A DNA stretch of 7,407 nucleotides. It comes from Proteobacteria bacterium HN_bin10. GTDB lineage: Bacteria > Pseudomonadota > Alphaproteobacteria > Caulobacterales > Aquidulcibacteraceae. How positions within the stretch are numbered: position 1 is the first letter of the stretch; every line of letters begins with the position of its first letter. The stretch is taken from contig LWDN01000081.1 of the NCBI GenBank assembly GCA_002083515.1, positions 1 to 7,407 on the forward strand, in the 5' to 3' direction. Positions 1 to 5,330 of the stretch are shown here, in pieces. The translations under genes and the position numbers were made by a program. The notes below the pieces were generated by a model that did no database searches, was not told where the DNA came from, and worked only from the letters and a program-made list of their open reading frames with translations.

Positions 1-173
1 CGACGGTGCGCGAAGGAAGGCACGGCGCGGGCGCGGTGCCACCGTGCTGGTGGAACGTTCCAACACACTCGTGGGTCAGGATCGGAGAGATCAATTTTGA
101 AAAAGGAAGGGAGAATTGGCCTGATCAGACAAGGCCGACGAGCGAGCGAGGCCCGCCGGCCCTGTTGAGCGAA
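1..173. other. GC-rich flank downstream of klcA, no gene
   Basis: I find no credible coding region here on either strand. It holds a 12-bp perfect palindrome, TGGAACGTTCCA, at 51-62, and one copy (19-40) of a GGCACGG...CGGTGCC imperfect palindrome that recurs on the far side of klcA. Just past the klcA stop, GAGCGA at 168-173 and TCGCTC further in form a weak inverted repeat, but no T-run follows, so I do not call a terminator. Confidence 0.5.
19..40. repeat. GGCACGG-N8-CGGTGCC palindromic repeat, copy 1
   Basis: This 22-bp imperfect palindrome begins GGCACGG and ends CGGTGCC. Copy 3 (911-932) matches it at 20 of 22 positions and copy 2 (876-894) shares both 7-bp ends. The outer GGCAC/GTGCC arms can pair. 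Copies 1 and 3 lie on either side of klcA. Their function is unknown; they could be binding sites for a regulator or remnants of a duplicated boundary. Confidence 0.6.
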
Positions 174-605
174 TCAGTCGATCGCTCGAAAGATCAGGCC
201 GGCCTCGGGATGGTTGGCCTCGAAGTCACGCAGCAGATGGAAGTAGTCGGCGATCCGAGGACCACGTGGATCATCCTCCAACAGGAAGGACACGTGGCTG
301 AACGTGAACAGGGACACGATCATCCCGGCGGCATCGCCCGAGACCGTGGCGTCAAAGAAATTGTCCGCATGCACGAGTGCATAGCGGTCATGACTCGGTG
401 CGAGATAACACCCGCCGTTGCTCAAGTCATAGAAGTGCCAATACCCTCCGGTGTAGGTGGGACACAGCTTGGCGAATTGCGCGTACAGAAAGTTTTCCAC
501 GGTGAGCATGTGTTTGCCAAAGTGGCGCGGCAGAAACTCGAGCCGGTCCTCTTCCGGCACCACGGTCGCCACGATCGCTGGTTGTCCGTTGTTGAATGGT
601 TTCAT
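174..605 (-). CDS. klcA: Antirestriction protein, ArdB/KlcA family
   Basis: This 143-residue protein belongs to the ArdB/KlcA antirestriction family, whose members relieve type I restriction of incoming plasmids in the cytoplasm. Unlike ArdA, they are not thought to act as simple DNA mimics. Visible family landmarks are VVPEEDRLEFLPRHFG (residues 15-30), GGYWHFYDLSNGGCYLAP (53-70), SGDAAGM (89-95) and a C-terminal HPEA (132-135). The length equals the family norm, so the gene is complete. I chose the ATG at 605 because a strong GGAGGGA site sits 5 bp upstream of it; the frame stays open 21 codons further 5', but that extension lies in palindromic DNA and has no such site. The gene stands alone, about 690 bp from its nearest neighbour, the nuclease-like cassette gene, with small palindromes upstream. 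Such genes typically travel on conjugative or mobilizable plasmids, which fits the backbone seen here. Confidence 0.95.
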   Translation of the reverse strand: MKPFNNGQPAIVATVVPEEDRLEFLPRHFGKHMLTVENFLYAQFAKLCPTYTGGYWHFYDLSNGGCYLAPSHDRYALVHADNFFDATVSGDAAGMIVSLFTFSHVSFLLEDDPRGPRIADYFHLLRDFEANHPEAGLIFRAID

Positions 606-610
606 GTCAG

Positions 611-617
611 TCCCTCC
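611..617 (-). promoter_or_regulatory. Ribosome binding site of klcA
   Basis: On the minus strand this reads GGAGGGA, separated from the ATG at 605 by CTGAC. It decides the start in favour of the 143-residue product over the longer open frame. Confidence 0.85.
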
Positions 618-624
618 GAGTGGT

Positions 625-644
625 CCCAGGCGGAATTGCCTGGG
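625..644 (-). promoter_or_regulatory. Hairpin in the klcA leader
   Basis: CCCAGGC and GCCTGGG form a perfect 7-bp stem around a 6-base loop, ending 7 bp upstream of the klcA ribosome binding site. At that position it could be an operator or a leader hairpin affecting translation. There is no T-run, so it does not look like an intrinsic terminator. Its function is inferred from position only. Confidence 0.5.
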
Positions 645-684
645 TGGAGGGTCTCCAGCACACCGCACGCGCAGCCGTCAGGGC

Positions 685-697
685 CGTGTGACACACG
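685..697. promoter_or_regulatory. 13-bp palindrome upstream of klcA
   Basis: CGTGTGACACACG is a perfect odd-centred palindrome 80 bp upstream of the klcA start, within range of a promoter. It could be a repressor operator. It does not match the KorA, KorB or KorC sites I know for IncP klcA. I could not place a convincing -35/-10 pair beside it. Confidence 0.35.
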
Positions 698-875
698 CTT
701 GCGAGCACGAGGCGCAGCCACGCGCGAAGGCCTTGACGTCGAGACCGGTGTGGTAGCCTCACGACACACAGGCAAGCACGCCCTCTCCCCTCCTGTCTGT
801 CAGCGCTCTTTCTTCCCCACCGATGCGAGGGACGAGACCGGATTGAGGAGGCGTCTTCGCACGGTCCATCTGCAC

Positions 876-894
876 GGCACGGATGGACGGTGCC
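876..894. repeat. GGCACGG-N5-CGGTGCC palindromic repeat, copy 2
   Basis: This shares both 7-bp ends with copies 1 and 3 but has a 5-base centre (ATGGA) instead of 8. It lies 16 bp from copy 3, and GATGGACGG inside it pairs with CCGTCCATC at 931-939. The two copies could therefore fold into one larger structure. Confidence 0.5.
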
Positions 895-910
895 AATCGA
901 ATACCGGTAC

Positions 911-932
911 GGCACGGCGCGTGTGCGGTGCC
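911..932. repeat. GGCACGG-N8-CGGTGCC palindromic repeat, copy 3
   Basis: It matches copy 1 (19-40) at 20 of 22 positions, differing only in the central bases. The stem extends outward here: ACGGCAC (909-915) pairs with GTGCCGT (928-934), giving a perfect 7-bp stem. Its role is unknown. Confidence 0.6.
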
Positions 933-974
933 GTCCATCGGTCTGTGTGATTGGGGTCATGTGTAGGGCGTGAG

Positions 975-992
975 TCCCGCCGTCTGGCGGGA
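975..992. repeat. Perfect 7-bp stem-loop
   Basis: TCCCGCC, the loop GTCT, and GGCGGGA form a compact GC-rich hairpin. Neither strand has a following T-run, so it is not a textbook intrinsic terminator. It lies between the attC site and klcA and could limit read-through from the cassette into klcA, but that is inference. Confidence 0.4.
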
Positions 993-1230
993 TGAGCGAC
1001 GCGAACCAGGAGCCGCGCGGTCGCCTGAGGCGAGACGCCAAAACGACCTTAAAGGACTGCGGCAGAAGGGTTCCTCGACGCTGATGCCGCGCAGCATGGT
1101 GTGGGGCATGAACGATCACCAAGGATCATGTTGGGTGTTGGATGTCGTCACCCGCACGCACCGTCCGCCAGCGGCCAAGAGCGGAAGTTCGGCGCTGAGA
1201 TCGCACCGAAAGCGGTCCTTAGCCCTGTCG

Positions 1231-1292
1231 CTTTAACGCGATCATTCGAGCCGCGTGCGCCCTCGCACGTCGGCTCGAATGATTTGTTGGGC
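1231..1292 (-). mobile_element. Integron attC recombination site (59-base element)
   Basis: Read on the minus strand, this 62-bp element has the attC plan. The R'' box GCCCAAC fits RYYYAAC. An L'' arm containing ATCATTCGAGCCG is followed by an unpaired A, CGTGCG, a 4-base turn, CGCACG, then the complementary arm CGGCTCGAATGAT. The R' box GTTAAAG fits GTTRRRY at 6 of 7 positions. The 13-bp and 6-bp arms pair perfectly, and the single extra A sits where the aadA1-type attC, as I remember it, has its extrahelical base, with a similar TCATTC-AGCCGACG segment. The polarity matches the adjacent gene, and the site begins 6 bp after its stop codon, as expected for the 3' end of a cassette. A plain hairpin is the alternative, but the boxes and bulge make attC much more likely. 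Confidence 0.85.
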
Positions 1293-1901
1293 GCATTTCA
1301 GAACATAGTGACGCTAAATGGAGTGTTCTGGATGAACTTCGTAAAAACATGCGCACGATCCACGTCGACTCCACAATCTTCAGCGCGCTCTTGAATGTAA
1401 TCATGAACTTCCTTCTTGGGCGTTTCGCCAGTCGGATAAATTCCAACAACGAAGAAGTTTCGAATCATGATCTTGTTCTCTATTGAATAGGTCTGCGCAC
1501 AATCGACCTTTTCTACATCCAACAGCATGTTCTCAATGCAACGACGCCAGTCGCCGTTCTGCTTCAGCTCCAAGAAGAGCATTTCAGATTTCGAAAAGCC
1601 TTTCAATCGAAAGCCAATGTCAATAGCGATGGTGTCCTTGGCCAAGTTGCGCCTTAAATCAGTAAAGAAAGCTTCCTCCATAACCCAATCCCCAATTCCG
1701 TCATGTTCTGCGAGCCACGAGCAGAATTCAACCTGCCACCATTTTTCCCATCCAGTTATACCGACATCGTAGATGAGATCGAGTGCGCGCTTGACGGATC
1801 CTCTGTCAAAGAAATCGCTGACGTGATCTCTGACAAATGAGAAATCATCTTCGAATTTCGCAAGATCATTACTCATTCAGTTACTCTTTTTTGCGGCCCA
1901 A
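1237..1901 (-). mobile_element. Integron-type gene cassette, no integrase in view
   Basis: The unit runs on the minus strand from a TTGGGC core (part of GTTGGGC, 1902-1896) through a single gene to the attC site, ending at the G of its R' box. Its size (about 665 bp), single gene, short 5' leader (the ATG is about 20 bp past the core) and attC directly after the stop are all standard for cassettes. No intI gene or second clear attC is visible, so it is either a lone cassette inserted by an integrase elsewhere or a remnant of an array. Its lower GC than the flank at 606-1230 supports separate acquisition. Confidence 0.7.
1298..1876 (-). CDS. Cassette-encoded PD-(D/E)xK nuclease-like protein
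   Basis: This 192-residue soluble protein has no signal peptide or membrane segment and no family I can name. The layout fits the PD-(D/E)xK nuclease fold. A helix carries E50 (WWQVEF). A strand ending in D86 (IAIDIGFRL) and a strand with E103-L-K105 (MLFLELKQ) follow. Then come a helix (about 109-124) and a hydrophobic strand (FFVVGIYP, 141-148). E50, D86, E103 and K105 would be the catalytic set. Members of this fold include restriction enzymes, repair nucleases and many uncharacterised defence proteins, so DNA cleavage is plausible but unproven. The start at 1876 lies just inside the cassette core, with a weak GAG ribosome binding site 7 bp upstream. No partner methylase or second subunit is present, so a stand-alone restriction system is unlikely. 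It could act alone, assist another system, or be catalytically dead. Confidence 0.8.
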   Translation of the reverse strand: MSNDLAKFEDDFSFVRDHVSDFFDRGSVKRALDLIYDVGITGWEKWWQVEFCSWLAEHDGIGDWVMEEAFFTDLRRNLAKDTIAIDIGFRLKGFSKSEMLFLELKQNGDWRRCIENMLLDVEKVDCAQTYSIENKIMIRNFFVVGIYPTGETPKKEVHDYIQERAEDCGVDVDRAHVFTKFIQNTPFSVTMF

Positions 1902-1902
1902 C
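1896..1902 (-). mobile_element. Cassette 5' core site GTTGGGC
   Basis: On the minus strand GTTGGGC fits the integron core GTTRRRY exactly and lies 19 bp upstream of the cassette gene's ATG. It would be the left junction of the cassette. What precedes it should be an attI site or the preceding attC. A 21-bp inverted repeat lies there, but it is not a clean attC. Confidence 0.6.
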
Positions 1903-1911
1903 AATGTTTAG

Positions 1912-2053
1912 GCCGATCCGCGTAAGAGCCTGATTTGCCATTTCTGTCCGTAGAACACGCCACTACTGTTCGTGAAGAATACGCCATGCTCGACGCTTGT
2001 CCAAGGAATTGCAGCAATGGGACCATGCATCACAGGTTCTTATGCGGATCGGC
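1912..2053. repeat. 21-bp inverted repeat beside the cassette core
   Basis: The arms at 1912-1932 and 2033-2053 are inverted copies with 19 of 21 positions matching, separated by 100 bp. The shared core is GCCGATCCGC. The pair abuts the cassette core at 1896-1902, so it could be the L arms of an unusually long attC of a lost upstream cassette. The expected R'' box near 2054-2060 is poor (GGCTTAC on the minus strand). An inverted pair of recombinase sites, or the ends of a small element, are alternatives. Confidence 0.55.
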
Positions 2054-2775
2054 GTAAGCCCCCTCTGATAGCGGTCAGTCATGTACTTCTGCTTTGGGGT
2101 CGAACTGAGACAGTCTGCCACACCTACCGAAAGCGTTCACCTTCAAGGTATCTGACACATCTTCCTCTTATACTGGTTCTTGTTATGCTTTTGACATTGG
2201 CCACAGCCAGTGTTCTATCGAGCAAACCTGGCTGCTGTCTTATTGCGATCGATGTCCCGCGATTCAAGATTGAAAAAACACCGTGTGATCCACCCGACGG
2301 CAACCCATGATGAGTGCGGAACGCGTAGCGGTTCCGTTCCTCCTCCGTACCGTCTTCGCTCGCAGTGACACTGACCTGTGGTGGTCCGGTCACGATCACG
2401 GTCGGATGATCCATGAGTCCCACTGCCTGACCAAGTTGCTGGCGGCGAGTCCACCTCGAGGTCAACGACCTATCTGATGAAGCCTACACAGGAGTTGGCC
2501 AGGCTCAATCTCCAAACATGACCCGAGCTCACGTGGGGCCTCTGACTCTGTGGACTCGGTGTCGACTCGTGATCGCAGAGGAGGCCGAGTGGATCCATGC
2601 CGGCAGATATTGGTTTTCGCTTCAAGTGTGACATGGCTATTCGGAGACGGCTCTAACCTGTAGGTGCATCGTGCAGGAAAAATGTGGCTGGCCTTTGGGA
2701 AATGTTGGCTTATCAATATGATTTTCGTTATACGAATGTGGGCTTCGGTCCTTAGGATGCAGTTTTCCGAGTATT
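2054..2775. other. Spacer without a convincing gene
   Basis: No open frame here has both a ribosome binding site and a recognisable family. On the plus strand one frame ends at 2310 and includes a hydrophobic run (about 2150-2215). It overlaps by ATGA a 56-codon frame at 2307-2477. Minus-strand frames cover 2124-2465 and 2462-2716. All look like chance or decayed sequence. Other structure: CCTCTG/CAGAGG inverted at 2539-2544 and 2576-2581, with three GACTC words between them, and TTCG-TTATA-CGAA at 2724-2736. Confidence 0.4.
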
Positions 2776-2792
2776 CCGGAGATCGTGAGAAA
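2776..2792 (+). repeat. 17-bp repeat shared with the rep upstream region, copy 1
   Basis: CCGGAGATCGTGAGAAA here matches 4771-4787 at 16 of 17 positions in the same orientation. This copy borders the AT-rich tract beside the iterons; the other is 21-37 bp upstream of the rep start. A shared site near both origin and rep promoter suggests binding of one protein, but neither copy resembles an iteron. Confidence 0.6.
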
Positions 2793-2878
2793 AAGAGTTA
2801 CTCTTATAAGAGAAGGTTAATAAAGGTAAAAGGATAAGGCGAAAAAACGAGAAGAATGATTTGTAAAAACAATGTGGT
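2786..2878. other. AT- and purine-rich tract, candidate DNA unwinding element
   Basis: The plus strand is strongly purine-rich and AT-rich, with runs such as GAGAAAAAGAG, GGTTAATAAAGGTAAAAGG and GCGAAAAAACGAGAAG, and includes the perfect 12-bp palindrome CTCTTATAAGAG at 2801-2812. It ends 12 bp before the first iteron. In iteron plasmids the melting region normally adjoins the iterons, so position and composition fit a DNA unwinding element. I found no good match to the DnaA box TTATNCACA. Confidence 0.5.
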
Positions 2879-2889
2879 GCGAAAACATA

Positions 2890-3581
2890 CTGCACGGTTT
2901 ACCTAGAAGAAGACCAACTGCTGCATCATGCACCTAGAAGTTTCCTTACCGAGCTGCACAATCCACCTATATGTCGAGAGAACAATTGGATGGTCTACCT
3001 ATAAGTTTCAGTGGGGTCTGCACAGACCACCTAGATCTTGAGGCATGTGTCAGGCCTGCTCTTCAGGCGAACAGAGAGGCAAAAAGCATGGACTGCGCGG
3101 ACCACCTAGAACATAGAGTTGCGTCCGCCTATAACGTATTGCACGGTCCGCCAATATGACATGCACGGTAAACCTATAACCTGCCGAAGAGATGTATGAA
3201 AAGCGAGCTGCACGAGCCGCCTATACGTAACGAACAATGTGAAATGACAATTGCACCGTGGACCTATAACGCGAGAAATCGCAAAAAGTTTAAGGTCTTA
3301 TCTAGGTTCACGTGCGATAAAGCCGTGTGAAATAGGATGCCGCACAGTCCACCTATAACTCCCTGCACATTCCGCCTATAAGTTTGACCGTAGGCCAAAA
3401 GATAAACTGCACGCTTCACCTATAATGGTTCTCTTTAAATATTCCTCACTTCCTAGTCAGATGTCTGGAGCACTTACAACAAGAGGATAAGCTTCAGGCC
3501 GCGACATCTGCACGAAACACCTATAACTGTATCTCATGGAGTAATGAAGGACTTAGAGAACACGCACGATCCACCTAGAAC
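2890..3581 (+). repeat. Iteron array, replication origin
   Basis: Sixteen degenerate direct copies of a 20-bp unit, consensus CTGCACGGTCCACCTATAAC, start at 2890, 2921, 2954, 2986, 3018, 3093, 3116, 3139, 3161, 3208, 3251, 3340, 3363, 3407, 3508 and 3562. The copy at 3116 lacks 3 bp in its left half, so its recognisable part is 3119-3135. One further copy is inverted at about 3298-3318. The two conserved blocks are GCACG and ACCTATAA or ACCTAGAA; the 4 bases between them vary. Spacing is 31-33 bp for the first five, then often 22-23 or 43-47, which is close to whole helical turns. The array ends 30 bp from the stop of the replication initiator, which should bind it. Iteron number usually sets copy control by initiator titration and handcuffing. 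Lying downstream of rep, rather than upstream, is less common. Confidence 0.93.
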
Positions 3582-3610
3582 CCTGGATCGAATATGTCGC
3601 TTGCTGAAAT

Positions 3611-4750
3611 CTAGGAAGGTTCTTCGGAACGCGAAGTTCCAAAGGATCCTTGAAGTTTACTTATCAACGATGGGTGCCGGCGGGAAATGCCAAGTTCTAC
3701 ATTGTGGGCCGATTGTCGAGCGTTGGCAGTTTTGATTTCTTCCTGGAAGGTGGACGTTGGAAGCATACTATAGACGATCTCGGTGATAGCGTTGCCCCTT
3801 TTTCGAACATCCTTCTTGAAGGACAGCAACACACTTTTATCGATGAGCTCATTGAGCGCCGCATCAATCTGTTTGACATGAACCGACTGGCGAGAATGGC
3901 GTAGCAATCCACTGTCACGACGGATCGATGAGTACTTAATATGATAGGGATCGGTAATGCTTGCTTGGGTATATTGGTGTGACAATCGTTTATGGAACCA
4001 TCGAGCCAGTTGGGAGGATAGGCTCATCAACGTTCCATAATTGAATTGTCGATAGCTGAGTTCGTTGACACTTTTGCTGATCAAAGACGGGAGTTTGGCC
4101 AACCACATCGCTTTGGGATCCTGAAGATAATGGAGTCGCGTGACGCCCGTTACCTCGGAAAGAATCGGATTGGTGTATACAAGTCGCTTTGCAACGCCGA
4201 GTTGCTGTTGACTATCGAATTCTACTGTTAGGACAGCCTTTGAAAGGATTTCTAAAGAGTGTTTGATTTCATCCAAACTGCGTGATTTACCTCTTCGTTT
4301 CAACTCTTGTTGAACCATCCCCAGGGTAAACCGGACCCAGCTTTCAGAGCCATTCGCCCTGTGTTGCCCAAAATTCTGATCGGTGAAGAATTTCTTGAGG
4401 ACTTCCTCGAGTAGTTCTTCGTCGTTTGAAGGGTAATACTGCGTATAGGTGCCGTCCGTGTTCTTAATGCTGGCTGGCTGAATGGTCAGCTTGCAGGTGA
4501 TTTCCTTCGGCAACCCTCGAACGGTAGGACGATAGAGAAATTCTTGGGTGCTGACAGGCAAATTCCCTTTTTCATCCCGGACCTGGCTCTGTGCCCGTTC
4601 GTTGACCGCATATTTCGGGATTGCATCCCAGAGTTCAATTGTATTTGAGAGGTTATTGGGATTTCCAAAAAATGTAGTAAAAAGATCGTATTGTTTAGTT
4701 GTAATCGCGACGCTGGTTTCCGTTTGAGGAAGGCTGGGTTTCTTCGTCAT
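3611..4750 (-). CDS. repA: Plasmid replication initiator (Rep), two winged-helix type
   Basis: This 379-residue protein is the probable initiator that binds the iterons, melts the origin and recruits host DnaA and helicase. A first winged-helix region is seen at about residues 135-180 (FTLGMVQQELKRRG, then SLDEIKHSLEILSKAVLTVEF). A second lies at about 235-335, with a basic helix around LARWFHKRLSHQY (248-260) and a following DNA-contacting region. Two winged helices in tandem are typical of iteron-type Rep proteins. The N-terminal 30 residues and the Arg/Ser-rich C-terminus look flexible. I cannot assign an incompatibility group. The start at 4750 has only a weak AGG 5 bp upstream, suggesting low expression. 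Iteron-like half sites overlap the start, which would allow autorepression. It lies 145 bp downstream of the partition genes and may share or have its own promoter. The identification rests mainly on the adjacent iterons and the fold pattern. Confidence 0.88.
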   Translation of the reverse strand: MTKKPSLPQTETSVAITTKQYDLFTTFFGNPNNLSNTIELWDAIPKYAVNERAQSQVRDEKGNLPVSTQEFLYRPTVRGLPKEITCKLTIQPASIKNTDGTYTQYYPSNDEELLEEVLKKFFTDQNFGQHRANGSESWVRFTLGMVQQELKRRGKSRSLDEIKHSLEILSKAVLTVEFDSQQQLGVAKRLVYTNPILSEVTGVTRLHYLQDPKAMWLAKLPSLISKSVNELSYRQFNYGTLMSLSSQLARWFHKRLSHQYTQASITDPYHIKYSSIRRDSGLLRHSRQSVHVKQIDAALNELIDKSVLLSFKKDVRKRGNAITEIVYSMLPTSTFQEEIKTANARQSAHNVELGISRRHPSLISKLQGSFGTSRSEEPS

Positions 4751-4753
4751 GCG

Positions 4754-4770
4754 TACCTAGTCAATCGTGA
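4754..4770. promoter_or_regulatory. Possible Rep autoregulatory operator at the rep start
   Basis: On the plus strand TACCTAG (4754-4760) matches the right iteron block, and ATCGTGA (4764-4770) is the reverse complement of the left block (CACGAT). The two half-blocks therefore face each other, 3 bp from the rep start codon. In several iteron plasmids the Rep dimer represses its own gene through inverted half-iterons, and this arrangement fits. AATCGTGA also recurs at 4776-4783. Confidence 0.4.
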
Positions 4771-4787
4771 CCGGAAATCGTGAGAAA
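4771..4787 (+). repeat. 17-bp repeat shared with the origin edge, copy 2
   Basis: CCGGAAATCGTGAGAAA differs at one position from 2776-2792. It lies in the 145-bp gap between the partition partner gene and rep, the likely rep promoter region. I did not find clean -35/-10 hexamers there. Confidence 0.6.
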
Positions 4788-4895
4788 GGGTAACCACCTC
4801 TGGTCCTTTAACGTGAAGAAAAAGTTTTATCATGCACAGATCATTCTGCAGAGTTGGTTTGTCACAAGATTCGTTTTCTTGAGGAGAACTGAAGA

Positions 4896-5330
4896 TCATG
4901 ATGGTGGACCAGGATCCTCGACAGGATACGTAAGGCCTAACTTCTCTTCTAAAGCTAGTAATGCGTTCTGGAGGGTCACTCCTTGTACCCAGTTCTTCTG
5001 AGTACAGATCCAATTAAACTTGTCGACTTCATGTGGACGCGCTTTGATATTGAGCGGTGTATTTCGGCCGGTTCGATAAATGCGTCGTGGTCGCCGGCTT
5101 CTCCCCTCCCCTGGCACAGAGCTCAAGTGCGGGGCCGCCGAGTTAGGTTCGCGACTCTGAAAGCCACTGGCGGCCGCCACTTGCGTCAATTTCGCCACGG
5201 AAACGGGAGCGGTGGTAGCGACCGCTTCCGGGCGAAAGGTCTGTGGAGAAACGTTCTCAAAAGTCTTAGTGAAATCCGAAGTCTGAGAAAAATCCTCGTC
5301 AAAAGGAATTGCGGCTCTGGATTTACTCAT
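4896..5330 (-). CDS. Small basic partition partner of ParA
   Basis: This 144-residue protein should be the centromere-binding partner of the ParA ATPase encoded just upstream; the two genes overlap by ATGA, so translation is probably coupled. A low-complexity N-terminal half (Ala, Ser, Thr, Pro) includes AAASGFQSREP (52-62). A basic segment SRRPRRIYRTGRN (78-90) follows, then NIKARPHEVDKF (94-105), a strand followed by a helix. A last helix is VTLQNALLALEEKLG (118-132). The RTGRN...NIKA layout resembles plasmid stability/partitioning determinants and suggests ribbon-helix-helix DNA binding, with the N-terminus available to touch ParA. It is far too short to be a canonical ParB. A good GAAGGAG ribosome binding site lies 7 bp upstream of the start, inside parA. 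A repressor role at the par repeats upstream of parA is likely for such proteins, but is inferred. Confidence 0.82.
   Translation of the reverse strand: MSKSRAAIPFDEDFSQTSDFTKTFENVSPQTFRPEAVATTAPVSVAKLTQVAAASGFQSREPNSAAPHLSSVPGEGRSRRPRRIYRTGRNTPLNIKARPHEVDKFNWICTQKNWVQGVTLQNALLALEEKLGLTYPVEDPGPPS

Larger units (their letters stand above)
606..1230. other. Gene-poor GC-rich spacer with multiple palindromes
   Basis: About 625 bp without a convincing gene lie between klcA and the attC site. Long open frames cross it on both strands, but they are rich in Arg, Pro and His, have no family signature, and are what GC-rich noncoding DNA produces. The stretch holds the klcA leader hairpin and palindrome, two GGCACGG...CGGTGCC repeats (876-894, 911-932), a 9-bp inverted pair GATGGACGG/CCGTCCATC (882-890 with 931-939), and a perfect hairpin TCCCGCC-GTCT-GGCGGGA at 975-992. 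It probably contains the klcA promoter. It may also include eroded remnants of earlier cassettes or regulatory DNA. Confidence 0.5.

Noticed and set aside
100..170. A second attC just downstream of klcA, suggested by GCTCAAC on the minus strand at 170-164
   Set aside because: No paired GTTRRRY box and no convincing complementary arms follow, and klcA is about 625 bp from the previous attC, too far for a normal cassette.
6..950. Long plus-strand open frame of 314 codons
   Set aside because: It runs antisense through klcA and GC-rich spacer, has no ribosome binding site and has unusual composition; klcA on the other strand is a clear family member.
607..1122. Minus-strand open frame of 171 codons upstream of klcA
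   Set aside because: Arg/His/Pro-rich product without motifs, running through several palindromes; typical of GC-rich noncoding DNA.
1972..2310. Plus-strand frame with a hydrophobic segment, possible small membrane protein
   Set aside because: GTG start with no ribosome binding site, overlaps the inverted repeat, and the hydrophobic run may simply reflect T-rich DNA. Kept only as a weak possibility.
2124..2465. Minus-strand frame of 113 codons
   Set aside because: No ribosome binding site and no motif; it competes with the plus-strand frame in the same DNA.
2307..2477. 56-codon plus-strand frame overlapping the previous one by ATGA
   Set aside because: The overlap looks like coupling, but neither frame has independent support or a recognisable family.
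2724..2736. TTCGTTATACGAA, reminiscent of part of a lox or dif-like recombination site
   Set aside because: Only short arms match, the second arm and proper spacer are absent, and no recombinase gene is present.
2890..3581. CRISPR array
   Set aside because: The repeats are degenerate, spacing varies from 20 to 100 bp, there are no cas genes, and the position beside rep fits iterons.
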